64,000 bases of DNA from Pseudohaliea rubra DSM 19751 (lineage in GTDB: Bacteria; Pseudomonadota; Gammaproteobacteria; Pseudomonadales; Halieaceae). Of this stretch, positions 8,178 through 18,666 are shown piece by piece. The DNA is taken from assembly GCF_000764025.1 (NCBI RefSeq), contig NZ_KN234755.1, positions 17,569-81,568 of the forward strand, given 5' to 3'. Within the stretch, counting starts at the first letter, position 1; every line of letters starts with the position of its first letter. A program made the translations under genes and the position numbers. The notes beneath the pieces were generated by a model, which saw only the letters and a list, made by a program, of their open reading frames with translations, was not told the origin of the DNA and did no database searches.

Positions 8178-9806
8178 TCAGCCGGGGAACTCGTAGTCCC
8201 GGAAGTGCTCGCGCAGGTCGACTTTCTGGATCTTGCCGGTGGCGCCGTGAGGCAGCTCATCGACGAATTCCACGGCGTCCGGCGTCCACCACTTCGCGAT
8301 GCGCCCCTCGAACCAGGCCAGCATCTCCTCGGCGGTGAGATCCTCGCCGCCGGCGGCCTTCACCACGATCAGCAGCGGGCGCTCACTCCACTTCGGGTGG
8401 TAGCGCCCGATCACTGCCGCTTCCGCGACCTTCGGGTGGTCCGTGGCCACATTCTCCACATCAATGGAGGAAATCCACTCACCACCGGACTTGATCACGT
8501 CCTTGGTGCGGTCCGTGATCGCCATGTAGCCCTCGGGGTCGATGGTGGCCACGTCGCCGGTCTCGAACCAGCCATCCTCGGCGTGGGCGTCGGTGCCGTC
8601 CAGCTTGAAGTAGCTCGAGCAGATCCAGGGGCCACGTACCTTGAGGGATCCGTAGGCCTGGCCATCCCAGGGCAGCGCCTTGCCGTCGTCGTCGACGATC
8701 TTCATCTCGACGCCGAAGATCGGCCGGCCGGCCTTCTGCCGCAGCTTCGCGAAGCTTTCCGGATCATAGCTGTCGCGCGACTCCCAGGACGCGTTGGCGC
8801 TGCCGAGGGGGCTCATCTCGGTCATACCCCAGCCGACCCGCGTCTCCACCCCGTGGCGCTCGAAGGCCTCCATGATCGACAGCGGGCAGGCGGCCCCCCC
8901 GACGATCACCTGCTTCAGGGATTCGATGGTCTTGCCGCTCTCCCGGAGGTAGGCAAGAAGATTGAGCCAGACCGTGGGCACGCCGGCGGAGCGGGTCACC
9001 TGCTCCTCGTTCATAAGGGCCGTCAGCGTCTCGCCATCGCCCATTTTGCTGCCCGGGAAAACGATCTTCGCGCCCACCATGGGCGCCGCGTAGGGCAGCC
9101 CCCAGGCGTTGACGTGGAACATGGGAACGATCGGCAGCACCGCGTCGTTGCGCGAAAGGCCAAGGGCATCGGGCATCAGCGTGGCGTAGGCGTGCATCAG
9201 CGTCGAACGGTGGGAATAGAGCACGCCCTTCGGGTTGCCGGTGGTACCGGAGGTGTAGCACAGCGCGCAGGCCTGCTGCTCGTCGAGGTCGGGCCAGTCG
9301 AACTGGTCGGAGTGGCCGTGCACCAGGCGCTCGTAGCAGATGGCGCCGGGCAGCGATGTCTCGGGCATGTGCGCCTCATCCGTGAGCACCACCCAGTGCT
9401 CGACGCCGGGGCACTTGTCGGCCACGGCCTCGACCAGGGGCAGGAAGTCAGCGTCCACAAACACCGCGCGGTCTTCGGCGTGATTGATGATGTAGACGAT
9501 CTGCTCCGGGAACAGGCGGGGGTTGATGGTGTGACAGACATAGCCACTGCAGGCGGCGGCGTAGTAAGTCTCAAAATGGCGGTAATCGTTCCAGGCCAGG
9601 GTCGCGACCCGGTCGCCGCTGCCCAGGCCCCAGCCGGCGATGGCATTGGCGAGCTGACGGGTACGGCGGAAGGCATCGCGATAGCGATAGCGGTGTCGCG
9701 GGTTGTCACGGGTGACTGAGACGATCTCGCTGTCTCCGTTCACCCGGTCTGCGTGGTGCATGATCGAGGTGATCGTCAGCGGCACGTCCATCATCGATCC
9801 GTTCAT
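8178..9806 (-). CDS. Medium/long-chain acyl-CoA synthetase (AMP-forming)
   Basis: The ATG at 9806 follows a clear AAGGAGAA ribosome-binding site, giving 542 residues. The AMP-binding P-loop signature is [11 protein letters not shown]; later motifs [27 protein letters not shown] and the C-terminal lysine loop [13 protein letters not shown] complete the ANL-family set. The enzyme activates a carboxylic acid, probably a fatty acid, to its CoA thioester through an acyl-adenylate. The FadD/AlkK subgroup is likely from length and motifs, but the chain-length preference cannot be read from sequence. It sits downstream of a metallo-hydrolase and FabV. Confidence 0.88.
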   Translation of the reverse strand: MNGSMMDVPLTITSIMHHADRVNGDSEIVSVTRDNPRHRYRYRDAFRRTRQLANAIAGWGLGSGDRVATLAWNDYRHFETYYAAACSGYVCHTINPRLFPEQIVYIINHAEDRAVFVDADFLPLVEAVADKCPGVEHWVVLTDEAHMPETSLPGAICYERLVHGHSDQFDWPDLDEQQACALCYTSGTTGNPKGVLYSHRSTLMHAYATLMPDALGLSRNDAVLPIVPMFHVNAWGLPYAAPMVGAKIVFPGSKMGDGETLTALMNEEQVTRSAGVPTVWLNLLAYLRESGKTIESLKQVIVGGAACPLSIMEAFERHGVETRVGWGMTEMSPLGSANASWESRDSYDPESFAKLRQKAGRPIFGVEMKIVDDDGKALPWDGQAYGSLKVRGPWICSSYFKLDGTDAHAEDGWFETGDVATIDPEGYMAITDRTKDVIKSGGEWISSIDVENVATDHPKVAEAAVIGRYHPKWSERPLLIVVKAAGGEDLTAEEMLAWFEGRIAKWWTPDAVEFVDELPHGATGKIQKVDLREHFRDYEFPG

Positions 9807-9831
9807 GGTGTTCTCCTTAGTGACGGATGGT

Positions 9832-10689
9832 TCACGGTTGCCCTGCCTCGCCGGGCGGCAGCAGCCGCCAGCGTTCAGCATCGTCCGCGCGGGCCGCGCG
9901 TCCCTCCTGCTCGAGTTTTATCAGGTGTGCGGCCATGGACAACTTCGCCCAGCGGTGCATCGCCGGATCCACATCGTCATAGACCACTTTGACCAGCGCA
10001 TCCGGGTCTGCTTCACCGAGGCGCTCGAGGCCACCGACGACCCTGGCCTCGCGCAACAGGCGGTGGCGCACGAGCCGGTCAACCTCGCGCCGGCTGTCCT
10101 CGATCAGGGCGCCGTGCCCCGGCGCTATCACCTGCACCGGGTAATCGAGCAGCAGCTTCAGCGAGCGGATGTAGGCCGCCATATCGCCCCCCGGCGGAAT
10201 AATCACCACCGTGGAGCCCTGCATGATGTGATCGCCAGCGAAGAGCATGCCCTCTTCTTCCAGCAGCAGGCAGAAATGGTTGCTCACGTGCCCCGGCGTA
10301 TGCAGGGCCAGCAGCGAGAGTTCATCGGTGACCAGGCGCTGCTCGTGGACGAATTCCACGTCGGGGCGGAAGCTCTCGTCCTGGTGGTCATCGCCGTAGG
10401 GCAGCGCCCCGTGTACCTCGGCGCCGGTCGCCTCCGCCAACGCCTGCCAGGCCGGCGAATGGTCCGGGTGCGTATGCGTGCAAACGATGTAGCGGATCGG
10501 CCCCTCGGCGGCGGCGAGGATTGCGTCCACGTGCGCCGGGAGGGCCGGGCCCGGGTCCACGACAATGACGCTCTCCCGCCCGAGCAGGTAAGTGTTGGTG
10601 CCCGGGCCCGTCATGGGCCCCGGATTCGGCGCCACGAGCCGCGTCACCAGCGGCGAGAGGCGCTCCGGCTGTCCCGGGACCAGCGCCAC
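9832..10689 (-). CDS. Metallo-beta-lactamase-fold hydrolase
   Basis: The start is a GTG at 10687-10689, 2 bases after the fabV stop; 285 residues. The metal-binding motif CTHTHPDHSP near residue 64 and a later HTPGHVSNHFCL and GDHIMQG give the MBL-fold ligands of the glyoxalase II/LACTB2-like group. A C-terminal winged-helix-like tail of about 60 residues is also seen in LACTB2-type proteins. Substrate unknown; a thioester or nucleic-acid phosphodiester are the family options. Position between fabV and an acyl-CoA synthetase hints at acyl metabolism but does not prove it. Confidence 0.8.
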   Translation of the reverse strand: MALVPGQPERLSPLVTRLVAPNPGPMTGPGTNTYLLGRESVIVVDPGPALPAHVDAILAAAEGPIRYIVCTHTHPDHSPAWQALAEATGAEVHGALPYGDDHQDESFRPDVEFVHEQRLVTDELSLLALHTPGHVSNHFCLLLEEEGMLFAGDHIMQGSTVVIIPPGGDMAAYIRSLKLLLDYPVQVIAPGHGALIEDSRREVDRLVRHRLLREARVVGGLERLGEADPDALVKVVYDDVDPAMHRWAKLSMAAHLIKLEQEGRAARADDAERWRLLPPGEAGQP

Positions 10690-10691
10690 GG

Positions 10692-11888
10692 TCAGGACTC
10701 CAGCAACCCGGGGATCGGCTGCACCGGGTCGACCTCGGCCTCGTAGTTCACGCCGGGCACCGCAAAGCCGAAGAGGCGCAGGAACTCCTGCCGGTAGCCG
10801 GCAAAATCCGACAGCTCATCGAGGGTATCGCTGTCGATGCGCGCCCAGAGTTCAGCGACCTCTGCCTGTACCGCCGGGTCCAGTTCGAGACGGTCGGCGC
10901 GCAGCCGGCCCTCGTCGTCCAGAAAAGGCTCATCGCCGTAGAGTGACTCGCTGAACAGGCGATAGACCTGCTCGATGCAGCCTTCGTGAGTGCCGGCGGC
11001 CTTCATCACCCGGAACAGGATCGCCAGGTAAATGGGCATGGCCGGGATCGCCGCGCTGGCCTGGGTGACCACCGCCTTGAGCACGGAGACCCGGGCATCG
11101 CCGCCGCGGGCAGCCAGGCGCTCGCGGATGGCGACGACCCGGCGATCGAGATCCTGCTTCGCGGCGCCGATGGTGCCATGCCAGTAAATATCCCAGGTGA
11201 TCTGCTCGCCGATGTAGGTATAGGCCGTGGTCCTGCAACCATCGGCCAGCACACCGGCGTCGTCCAGGGCCTCGATCCAGTACTGCCAGTCCTCGCCGCC
11301 CATGACCGCCACCGTGTGGTCGATCTCTTCCTGCGTGGCAGCCTCGAGGTGGAAGTCCTGGATCTCGCCCTTGTCCGTATTGATGCCCTTCTGGGTAGTG
11401 TCCTTGCCGATGGGCTTCAAGGTCGAGGTATGCAGTTCGCCGCTGACCGGGTGCTTGCGACGCGGCGCAGCGAGGCTGTAGACGACGAGGTCGACGCTGC
11501 CGAGGTGTTCGCGGATCGCCGCGATCGTCTGCGCCTTGAGTTCGCTCGAGAAGGCGTCACCGTTGATACTCCAGGCGCCGAGGCCTGCCGCTTCAGCCTC
11601 GGCGTGGAACGCCGCCGAGTTGTACCACCCCGCCGTGCCGGGCTTGCGCTCCGTGCCGGCTTTTTCGAAGAAGATGCCCAGCGTGTCGGCCCCGGAGCCA
11701 AAGGCGGCCGTAATGCGCGAGGCGAGGCCATAGCCCGTGGATGCACCGATCACCAGCACCCGCTTCGGTCCCTTCGGCAGCGCGCCCTGCGCCTGCACGA
11801 ACTCGATCTGGGCGCGTACATTGGCAGCGCAACCGGCCGGGTGCGTGGTGGTGCATAGAAAGCCCCGGACCTTCGGCTTGATGATCAT
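10692..11888 (-). CDS. fabV: Trans-2-enoyl-CoA/ACP reductase FabV
   Basis: From ATG 11888 (GGGAG upstream) the product is 398 residues, typical of FabV. It opens [20 protein letters not shown] and has the nucleotide-binding stretch [16 protein letters not shown] near residue 48. The catalytic pair is spaced as Tyr-x8-Lys in [10 protein letters not shown]. FabV reduces the enoyl double bond in the last step of fatty-acid elongation using NADH and is insensitive to triclosan in other bacteria. No second enoyl reductase is visible in the window. Confidence 0.95.
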   Translation of the reverse strand: MIIKPKVRGFLCTTTHPAGCAANVRAQIEFVQAQGALPKGPKRVLVIGASTGYGLASRITAAFGSGADTLGIFFEKAGTERKPGTAGWYNSAAFHAEAEAAGLGAWSINGDAFSSELKAQTIAAIREHLGSVDLVVYSLAAPRRKHPVSGELHTSTLKPIGKDTTQKGINTDKGEIQDFHLEAATQEEIDHTVAVMGGEDWQYWIEALDDAGVLADGCRTTAYTYIGEQITWDIYWHGTIGAAKQDLDRRVVAIRERLAARGGDARVSVLKAVVTQASAAIPAMPIYLAILFRVMKAAGTHEGCIEQVYRLFSESLYGDEPFLDDEGRLRADRLELDPAVQAEVAELWARIDSDTLDELSDFAGYRQEFLRLFGFAVPGVNYEAEVDPVQPIPGLLES

Positions 11889-11942
11889 GCGATGCTCCCT
11901 GATTCCCGCGATCAAAACGCCGAAAGTCTAGCACGGTCGCCG

Positions 11943-13712
11943 CTAGCGGTGGTCCGGCAGATTGGTGATCCACACTGTCTGATAGGGCGCCAGCGTCACC
12001 TGCTCCACGCGGGACTGGAAGGGGCGGCCGGTGAGCAGGTCCTGCCAGGCTTCCGTGTCGATGAGGTTGATGTCGGCCAGATTGAGGGTCTGCGCAAGGG
12101 CGCTGACGTTGCTGATGCAGAAGATGCTCTGGCGGCGGTCGGCGCTCTGGCGCCAGAAGCCGAACAGCTGACAGCCCAGGTGCAGGGTGAACTGGGTGGC
12201 ATTCGGGTGGAAGGCCGCCTGCCGCTGGCGGATCTCCAGAAGCTCCAGCATGCCCCGGTGCACCACCCCGTGCTCGCTGGTGGGGTCAGCAAGCGCCTCC
12301 TCCAGCTCGGCCAGGTTCCACTGGTGCCGGTTGATGGAGCGCGGGTGACCCGTCTCCTCGACCCGCTCGTGATCGTTGTGGGTGGCGAGCAGGCTGTGCA
12401 GGTAGATACCGGGAATGCCCTCAAGGCCGAGCATGATCGCATGGGCGCAGAGGAAGCGCGGGATGTTGTGTTCGTCCGGCCCCTCCACGGTGCCCTGGAG
12501 CGCATCGAAAAGCGCGATATTGATTTCATAGGGCTTGCTTTCACCGTCGGCGAGGCGCCGGTAGGACACATGGCCGCCGAAGCGGCGCATGGTGCCGATG
12601 AGTGCCTGCAGTTCATCCTCGGAAAGGAGCCCCTCGGCGGGCCGCAGACCGATGCCGTCGTGGGAGGCGATGAAGTTGAAATAGGCCGTGCCGTGCTGCG
12701 GCGGCGGCATACTCATCATCCACTGCTTGAGATAGGTGCAGTCTCCCGTCACTAGCGTATTGAGGAGCAGCGGCGGCAGGGAGAAATTGTAGACGCAGTG
12801 GGCCTCGTTGCCGTTGCCGAAGTAGGACAGGTTCTCCTGGTTCGGGATGTTCGTCTCGGTAATCAGCATGGCGTCCGGGCGCGCATGGGACACCAGAGTG
12901 CGCAGGAGCCGGACGACCTCGTGGGTCTCATCGAGGTTAAGGCAGCTGGTACCCGGCACCTTCCAGAGGAAAGCGATGGCGTCGAGGCGGAAAATGCGCA
13001 CACCGTTGTCGAGGTAGTAGCGCACGATGCGCACCATCTCGGCCAGCACCCGGGGATTACGGAAATCGAGGTCCACCTGATCCGGGCTGAAGGTACACCA
13101 CACGTGGCGCGGGCCATCCACAGCCTGCACTTCGCGCAGCAGCGGGGTCGTTCGCGGGCGCACCACCGCCTCCAGATCCGTAGCCGGGGCCGCGGTGACA
13201 AAGAAGCCCCGTCCCGGGTCGCGATTGTTCAGGAAATTGCGGAACCACTCGCCCTCGGCAGAGCAGTGATTGATGACCAGATCGGCCATGAGATCGTACT
13301 TGTCGGCAATGGCCTGGATGTCTTCCCAGTCGCCGAGTTCCTCGTTGACGCTCAGGTAATCGAGCACGGCAAAGCCGTCGTCGGAACTGTAGGGATAGAA
13401 CGGCAGAATATGCACGCCGGAGACCCGGCCCTGGAGGTAGCGGTCGAGGAAGTGCTTCAGTGTGCGCAGCGGTGGTTCGCCCGGAGCGAGGATGGAGCCG
13501 CCGTAGCTGAGGACCAGGGCATCCCCCTGGTCCCACTGGTTGACGTGAGTCGGCGGCGCCGGCGTATCGCTCGCAAGGCGCATGATGGCGAGGAGCTCCT
13601 CCGCCAACGCCGGACAGTCAGGCCCCGGCTCGACCTCCCGGTAGATGAAGGCAAGGTGCTGGGCGACGCGCTCGCAGAGCGTCAGCGTCTGGTCGCTGCT
13701 GCCGGTCCGCAT
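11943..13712 (-). CDS. Glucosylglycerate phosphorylase (GH13 subfamily 18, sucrose phosphorylase-like)
   Basis: The 589-residue protein is a GH13 enzyme of the sucrose-phosphorylase type. The nucleophile region is [18 protein letters not shown] and the acid/base region is [25 protein letters not shown] is another subfamily landmark. Sucrose phosphorylases and glucosylglycerate phosphorylases share this fold. The adjoining synthase, phosphatase and glycerate kinase make glucosylglycerate the probable substrate, yielding glucose 1-phosphate and D-glycerate. It starts 1 base after the stop of gpgS. Confidence 0.85.
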   Translation of the reverse strand: MRTGSSDQTLTLCERVAQHLAFIYREVEPGPDCPALAEELLAIMRLASDTPAPPTHVNQWDQGDALVLSYGGSILAPGEPPLRTLKHFLDRYLQGRVSGVHILPFYPYSSDDGFAVLDYLSVNEELGDWEDIQAIADKYDLMADLVINHCSAEGEWFRNFLNNRDPGRGFFVTAAPATDLEAVVRPRTTPLLREVQAVDGPRHVWCTFSPDQVDLDFRNPRVLAEMVRIVRYYLDNGVRIFRLDAIAFLWKVPGTSCLNLDETHEVVRLLRTLVSHARPDAMLITETNIPNQENLSYFGNGNEAHCVYNFSLPPLLLNTLVTGDCTYLKQWMMSMPPPQHGTAYFNFIASHDGIGLRPAEGLLSEDELQALIGTMRRFGGHVSYRRLADGESKPYEINIALFDALQGTVEGPDEHNIPRFLCAHAIMLGLEGIPGIYLHSLLATHNDHERVEETGHPRSINRHQWNLAELEEALADPTSEHGVVHRGMLELLEIRQRQAAFHPNATQFTLHLGCQLFGFWRQSADRRQSIFCISNVSALAQTLNLADINLIDTEAWQDLLTGRPFQSRVEQVTLAPYQTVWITNLPDHR

Positions 13713-13713
13713 A

Positions 13714-14940
13714 TCAATGACCGGCTACCTCGCGGTTATCGAGCTCCACGGCCTCGTTGAGCCGGTCGAGGACATCGGGCATGGCGCTGCTCACCCGCGA
13801 CCAGCTGGGGATGAAGGGGCGCTCCTTGGGTCGGGCCAGGAAGGCCTCCCCCGCCTTCATGATGTTGTCGGCAAACAGCTCCACGGCCTTTTCTTCCTGG
13901 TGGATATCGAAGTCCAGGCCGTTCATGAGCGCGTCCGTGTTGTACGTCTCCACAAAGTCGAGGGCGATGCGGTAATAGGTCGCCTTCACGGAGCGGAAGG
14001 TCTCGGGGCTCAGGATCACCCCGCGGGTGGCAAGCTTGCGGAACAGCGCCTTGGCGATATCGATGGACATGCGCGACAGACCGTCGCGGTCGTTGTTCGC
14101 CGACAGGGCCTGGTGCTTGTGGTCATAGCTGTCGGCGATATCCACCTGGCAGAGGCGGTTGTTCGCATAATTGCGGTACATCTCCGAGAGCACGCCGATC
14201 TCCAGGCCCCAGTCGCTGGGGATGCGCAGGTCCCGAAGTACGTCTCGGCGGAAGGAGAACTCGCCGGCAAGCGGATAACGGAAGCTGTCCATGTACTCGA
14301 GATAGTCCACCTCGCCCACGGTTTTCTTCAGGGCGCGGAGGAGCGGCGTGACCAGCAGCCGACTGACCCTGCCGTTGATACGGCCGCCTGCCACGCGCGC
14401 ATAGAAGCCTTTGCAGAACTCGTAATTGAACTGCGGGTGCGCCACCGGGTAGATGAGCCGGGCCAGCAGGTGTCGGTCGTAGGTGGTGATGTCGCAGTCG
14501 TGGAGGGCGATGGACTCCGCCCGGCCCGTTGCCAGAATGTAACCCATGCAGTACCAGACGTTGCGACCCTTGCCCATCTCCCGCGGCGCGAGGTCCAGGG
14601 CGCGCAGCTCCTCGTCCAGAGCCATGAGTCGCGGGCCGTCGTGCCAGAGGATCCGGTGCTCCTGGGGCAGGCAGGAAAAGAACCGGTGCGCGTGACGGAA
14701 TTGCTCCGCATCGGCCCGGTCGAGGCCGATCACTACCTGGTTGAGGTAGGGCACGGCCGCAAGGTGCTCGACAATCCGCGGCAGGGCCTCCCCCTCGAGC
14801 TCCGAATACAGCGAGGGCAGCAGCAGCCCCAGCGGCCGCTTGCGCGAGAACGCGAGCAGCTCCGCCTCGAGTTCCGCGACCGGTCGCCGGGAAAGGTTGT
14901 GCAAGGTGGTGATGATGCCGTTCTGGTAGAAGTCGCCCAT
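13714..14940 (-). CDS. gpgS: Glucosyl-3-phosphoglycerate synthase (GT81-like)
   Basis: The 408-residue glycosyltransferase opens [16 protein letters not shown]. The metal-binding DxD-type motif sits in [12 protein letters not shown] near residue 145, followed by a long C-terminal domain as in GpgS/MpgS-type enzymes. It would transfer glucose from a nucleotide sugar to 3-phosphoglycerate. The call is supported by the flanking HAD phosphatase and glucosylglycerate phosphorylase. Mannosyl-3-phosphoglycerate synthase is the nearest alternative, but the GH13 phosphorylase neighbour favours glucose. Confidence 0.85.
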   Translation of the reverse strand: MGDFYQNGIITTLHNLSRRPVAELEAELLAFSRKRPLGLLLPSLYSELEGEALPRIVEHLAAVPYLNQVVIGLDRADAEQFRHAHRFFSCLPQEHRILWHDGPRLMALDEELRALDLAPREMGKGRNVWYCMGYILATGRAESIALHDCDITTYDRHLLARLIYPVAHPQFNYEFCKGFYARVAGGRINGRVSRLLVTPLLRALKKTVGEVDYLEYMDSFRYPLAGEFSFRRDVLRDLRIPSDWGLEIGVLSEMYRNYANNRLCQVDIADSYDHKHQALSANNDRDGLSRMSIDIAKALFRKLATRGVILSPETFRSVKATYYRIALDFVETYNTDALMNGLDFDIHQEEKAVELFADNIMKAGEAFLARPKERPFIPSWSRVSSAMPDVLDRLNEAVELDNREVAGH

Positions 14941-14947
14941 GCTCTCG

Positions 14948-15832
14948 CTAGCTGTCCTGTGTTACCAAACCGTGCTCACACAGCCACTGCGTGACGCCTT
15001 CTGCCCAGCCTGCGGGACCCTCGGCGTCGCTGCACAGGACCCCCCCGGCGCGCTGGAGCGGCGGCAGGTCGCGGTCCGGTGCCCGCACCAGGAGCGCCGT
15101 TTCGGCGCTCTCCAGCATCGGCACGTCATTGGCACCGTCGCCGGCGGCGAGGTCCTTAATATGTCGGATGCCGCGGGCCATGGCAAATTGCTTCCGGAGC
15201 CAGCGCAGGGCCTCACCCTTGTCCGCCTCACCGCCGAGACTGTAGAAGCGCCCACCGCGGCTGACCCGGGCGCCGCCGGCGGCACAGGCGGCGAGGAACG
15301 CATCGAGCCCGGCCCGGTCACCGCGCCACTGGACCGGTTCACTGTATTCGCGGGCGTTGGCGAGCGCCGCCTTTGCCTCCGACAGGCCGGTCATGGCGGC
15401 AATACCCGCCTCACCGGCACGGGCAAAATACTCGAACTGCCCGGGGAAATCCGCCGCGATCTGCTCCAGCAGCGCCACCCAGCGCGCCCGCGGAGCAGCC
15501 AGCTCACGCACCCAGTAGCCGTCGCGCAGCACTGTTCCGGCGGGCTGCGCGAGGAAGTAACCCTCGGGGATGAAGACTGCGGCGCCGTTCTCGACCACAA
15601 AAGGATGCCCGTTGGCGAGGCGGCGGCGCAGGGCCACGACCTCGGCGCGGGTCTTGCTCGAAACGAACACCAGGGGAATGGCCAGCACATCCAGCAGATC
15701 GATGGCCGGCTGTGCGGCGGCATGGCTGTAGCTGTCATGATCGAGGAGCGTGCCATCGAGATCGGAGAATACGAGGAAAGCCGTGCTGGCAGCGTCGACG
15801 TCTCCGGCGGTATTGCTGGCAGTGGTCATCAT
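14948..15832 (-). CDS. gpgP: Glucosyl-3-phosphoglycerate phosphatase, HAD-IIB (MPGP family)
   Basis: The 294-residue protein has the HAD nucleophile motif FSDLDGTLLDHD near residue 22, the serine/threonine motif VFVSSKT, and the acidic motif AAGDGANDVPML near 230. This is the mannosyl/glucosyl-3-phosphoglycerate phosphatase branch of the HAD-IIB family. It would remove phosphate from glucosyl-3-phosphoglycerate to give the compatible solute glucosylglycerate. The gene lies 7 bases upstream of gpgS and 3 bases after the glycerate kinase. Confidence 0.87.
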   Translation of the reverse strand: MMTTASNTAGDVDAASTAFLVFSDLDGTLLDHDSYSHAAAQPAIDLLDVLAIPLVFVSSKTRAEVVALRRRLANGHPFVVENGAAVFIPEGYFLAQPAGTVLRDGYWVRELAAPRARWVALLEQIAADFPGQFEYFARAGEAGIAAMTGLSEAKAALANAREYSEPVQWRGDRAGLDAFLAACAAGGARVSRGGRFYSLGGEADKGEALRWLRKQFAMARGIRHIKDLAAGDGANDVPMLESAETALLVRAPDRDLPPLQRAGGVLCSDAEGPAGWAEGVTQWLCEHGLVTQDS

Positions 15833-15835
15833 CAG

Positions 15836-16771
15836 TTACAGGCCTCTGGCATTGACGATCTGCCGGTCATTATCCAGCGAGAAGATGACATCCATATGGC
15901 CCGGCAGTTCATGGAGGCAGTGACGGGTCAGGCGCTCGAAATGCTGCACAAAGCGCGCCACGTCGTCGTCATCCATCACCGCTGCTGCGGCCCCCGCGCG
16001 CGCGCGGAGCTTGTGTTCCTGCTCCAGACGCCAGCGATAAACACAGGCAAAGGAAGGCGCATGCAGCATCACCCAGCGGTCGACGTCACCATAAAGCGGG
16101 AGAAAGGCATCGTGCAGGGCCTCGTTGACGTGCCGGCGCCAGCGGCCATCGCGGTCCTCCGTTGCCTCGAGGCTATTCACCGGGACCCGCAGCGCCGCCT
16201 CCGACTGCGGTCGGGCGCCGAGACACCAGCCTTCGAGGAGGACCACCGCAACCGGCGCAGGGACACGGTCCCAGCGGGCCTGCGGCGCGCGATCATCGAG
16301 GGCTTTGTCGAAGCGCGGCACGTGAACCACGCTGGTGCTTCCCCGCCCCAGAAGGTTCCCCAGGGTCTCGCGGAGCAGGGGAATATCGTGGGTCCCCGGT
16401 ACGCCACGGGTCGCGAACAGCGGATGGACCCTCGAGGCGAGAACAGCGCGCTCCGCCCGGGTGAGGTAGAAGTCGTCGAGGGAAAGAGCAAGAGCCGGCA
16501 GCCTCTGCTCCTCGCAGAGCGCCTGCACCAGCCAGGCGCAGCAGGTGCTCTTGCCCGAGCCCTGGCTGCCGTTGACGCCGACCAGCAGCGGCCGTCCGCT
16601 CTCGCGGTGCGCCGAGGCCAGCTGTGCGGCAAGGGGGGCAAAATAACGCCGGGCCTGCGCGGCATAGGCCGGCGGCAGACCTTCAGCAGCCAGCCAGTCC
16701 CGCTCCCAGGACCCTCCCGGTTGATCAGTCTCTGTCACGGCCCTCGTCCCGGTCATCCGCCTTCTGCCCAT
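15836..16771 (-). CDS. D-glycerate 3-kinase (plant GLYK-type P-loop kinase)
   Basis: The 311-residue kinase has a P-loop GVNGSQGSGKST near residue 65 and the acceptor-site pattern LSLDDFYLTRAER downstream, as in the GLYK/YggC family related to phosphoribulokinase and uridine kinase. It would phosphorylate the D-glycerate released by the phosphorylase to 3-phosphoglycerate and so close the glucosylglycerate cycle. It is the first gene of the four-gene run. The ATG at 16756 is another possible start. Confidence 0.85.
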   Translation of the reverse strand: MGRRRMTGTRAVTETDQPGGSWERDWLAAEGLPPAYAAQARRYFAPLAAQLASAHRESGRPLLVGVNGSQGSGKSTCCAWLVQALCEEQRLPALALSLDDFYLTRAERAVLASRVHPLFATRGVPGTHDIPLLRETLGNLLGRGSTSVVHVPRFDKALDDRAPQARWDRVPAPVAVVLLEGWCLGARPQSEAALRVPVNSLEATEDRDGRWRRHVNEALHDAFLPLYGDVDRWVMLHAPSFACVYRWRLEQEHKLRARAGAAAAVMDDDDVARFVQHFERLTRHCLHELPGHMDVIFSLDNDRQIVNARGL

Positions 16772-16834
16772 GCTACCCGCGTTGCGGCTGGGAGCGTGAG
16801 GGCAGGAAACGTGCCAGGGGCCGCTGCCCCGAGC

Positions 16835-18640
16835 TCAGAGCAGGAGTCGGCGGATATCCCCGAGGAGGCCGAGCAGCGTTTCCATGAAGCGCCCGGCGTC
16901 ACCGCCGTTGATCACCCGGTGGTCGTAGGACAGGCTCAGGGGCAGAAGGGTCCGCGGCTGGAAGGAGCTGCCGTCCCAGGCCGGCTGCACCCCCGCCCGG
17001 CCGACGCCGAGGATGGCGACTTCCGGCGTATTGATGATCGGCGTGAAACCGCGACCGCCCATGCTGCCCAGGCTGGATACGGTAAAGCATCCGCCCTGCA
17101 TGTCCGCCGGCTTGAGCTTGCGCTCCCGGGCCAGTTCCGCCATTGCCAGCACTTCCTCGGCAAGCTCCCAGAGTGACTTGCGGTCGACATCCCGGAGCAC
17201 GGGCACCATGAGCCCCACCGGCGTGTCGACGGCCATGCCGATGTGCACATAATCCTTGTAGGTAAGCGCATTGCCGCCGTCGGAGAGCGATGCATTGAAC
17301 TTCGGATGGGCGCGGAGCGCCGCGGCGCAGGCCTTGAGGAGGAACGGCAGGGGCGTCAGGCGCGTGCCGCGCCCGGCCGCCTCTTCCTTCAGCGAGCGGC
17401 GGAAGCCTTCGAGCTCGGTGATATCCGCATCGTCAAAATGCGTGACATGGGGCACGTTCAGCCAGCTGCGCTGCATGTTCGCAGCGGTGAGCCTGTCCAG
17501 CTTGCTGCGCTCTTCCACGGTCACCGGGCCGAAGGCCGCAAAATCCACCTCCGGTATGGGCGGCACACCCGCCCCCGCGGCCGGTGCAGGGCCCTCTTTC
17601 AGCGTTTTCTGCACGTAGCCCTGTAGGTCTTCCTTGAGGATGCGTCCCCGCGGGCCGCTGCCGCTCACCCGGCCGAGTTCCACGCCGAATTCCCTCGCCA
17701 GCTTGCGTACCGCCGGCCCGGCGTAGACGTCGCGCTCCGGCGGCGCAACGGTCCCGGCGGGCGCAGAAGTCGGCGCAACGGTCTCCCGGGGTCCGGCACC
17801 GCTGCCCCCGACCTCGGAGATCGCCGCTGGCGCTTCGGACGCTTTCGGCGCCGGGGGCCCGGCACCTTCGCCGCGATCGTCCTTCCCGGCCGCCGGTGCA
17901 CGTTCTTCTTCGCTTTCGCGCCCGGGTGCCTGGACCGTACCGGCCGCCGCCGCCGACGCCGGACTTGCCCTGCGCAGCCGCAGCAGCAGATCACCTTCGC
18001 CGACCGTTCCTCCGGCCTCGACAAGGAGCTCGACAACCTCGCCGGCAGCCGGCGAGGGGACTTCCATGGACGCTTTGTCCGATTCAAGCACGACGAGGCT
18101 GTCGCCTTCCTCGACGGTGTCACCCACAGTGACGGCAACCTCGACGAGGTCCACGGGGTCGTCCGAACCGATATCGGGAACCGGCACGTCAATGACCTCC
18201 CGGCTCAGCTCATCCTCCGCGCGCGCAGGTGCAGTTTCTTCGGCGCTATCAGCTCCGGAGGGAGCGCTGGGGGCGGTATCAGCTCCGGAGGGAGCGCTGT
18301 CCGCCGCTTCTGCCGGGGCGGCGTCCTCACCACGCCCGGCGTCGCTGCCGTCCTCAGCCTCACGGCGCGCGGGCTCGCCGCCCGCTGAGCCGCTTTCAGC
18401 GGCCGCGGTCTCAACCCAGGCGATCGGGTCGCCCTCGGCAAGCTGATCGCCCTCCTTGACCAGCAGCTCCACAAGCCTGCCCGCGATCGTCGAGGGGATC
18501 TCCATGGAGGCCTTGTCCGACTCAAGGACGATCAGCCCCTGTTCTTCCTCAATACTGTCGCCGGCCCCTACCAGCAATTCCACAACCTCCGCGGCCTCAG
18601 CACCGCCGATATCGGGAACGAATACCTGTTCTTTCGCCAC
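16835..18640 (-). CDS. aceF: Dihydrolipoamide acetyltransferase, pyruvate dehydrogenase E2
   Basis: The start is GTG 18638-18640 behind GGAG; 601 residues. Two lipoyl domains carry the swinging-arm lysine in LESDKASMEIPS (near 43) and LESDKASMEVPS (near 178). They are joined by long Ala/Pro/Glu-rich linkers, the first linker holding a short repeated SAPSGAD-type segment. A subunit-binding domain follows (YAGPAVRKLAREFG), then the catalytic domain ending with SYDHRVINGGDAGRFM, which contains the His-Arg-Val-x-x-Gly-Gly-Asp active site. It transfers acetyl groups from lipoamide to CoA. It follows aceE by 26 bases; no E3 gene is nearby. Confidence 0.96.
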   Translation of the reverse strand: MAKEQVFVPDIGGAEAAEVVELLVGAGDSIEEEQGLIVLESDKASMEIPSTIAGRLVELLVKEGDQLAEGDPIAWVETAAAESGSAGGEPARREAEDGSDAGRGEDAAPAEAADSAPSGADTAPSAPSGADSAEETAPARAEDELSREVIDVPVPDIGSDDPVDLVEVAVTVGDTVEEGDSLVVLESDKASMEVPSPAAGEVVELLVEAGGTVGEGDLLLRLRRASPASAAAAGTVQAPGRESEEERAPAAGKDDRGEGAGPPAPKASEAPAAISEVGGSGAGPRETVAPTSAPAGTVAPPERDVYAGPAVRKLAREFGVELGRVSGSGPRGRILKEDLQGYVQKTLKEGPAPAAGAGVPPIPEVDFAAFGPVTVEERSKLDRLTAANMQRSWLNVPHVTHFDDADITELEGFRRSLKEEAAGRGTRLTPLPFLLKACAAALRAHPKFNASLSDGGNALTYKDYVHIGMAVDTPVGLMVPVLRDVDRKSLWELAEEVLAMAELARERKLKPADMQGGCFTVSSLGSMGGRGFTPIINTPEVAILGVGRAGVQPAWDGSSFQPRTLLPLSLSYDHRVINGGDAGRFMETLLGLLGDIRRLLL

Positions 18641-18666
18641 CTAACGCTCCTGCTTCTGACTGGCCC

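Noticed and set aside
16772..16834. Terminator between aceF and the glycerate kinase gene
   Set aside because: Only a 5-bp GC stem without a U-run is visible, and the kinase start is upstream of this gap's aceF end on the same strand in the opposite order, so it gives no clear signal.
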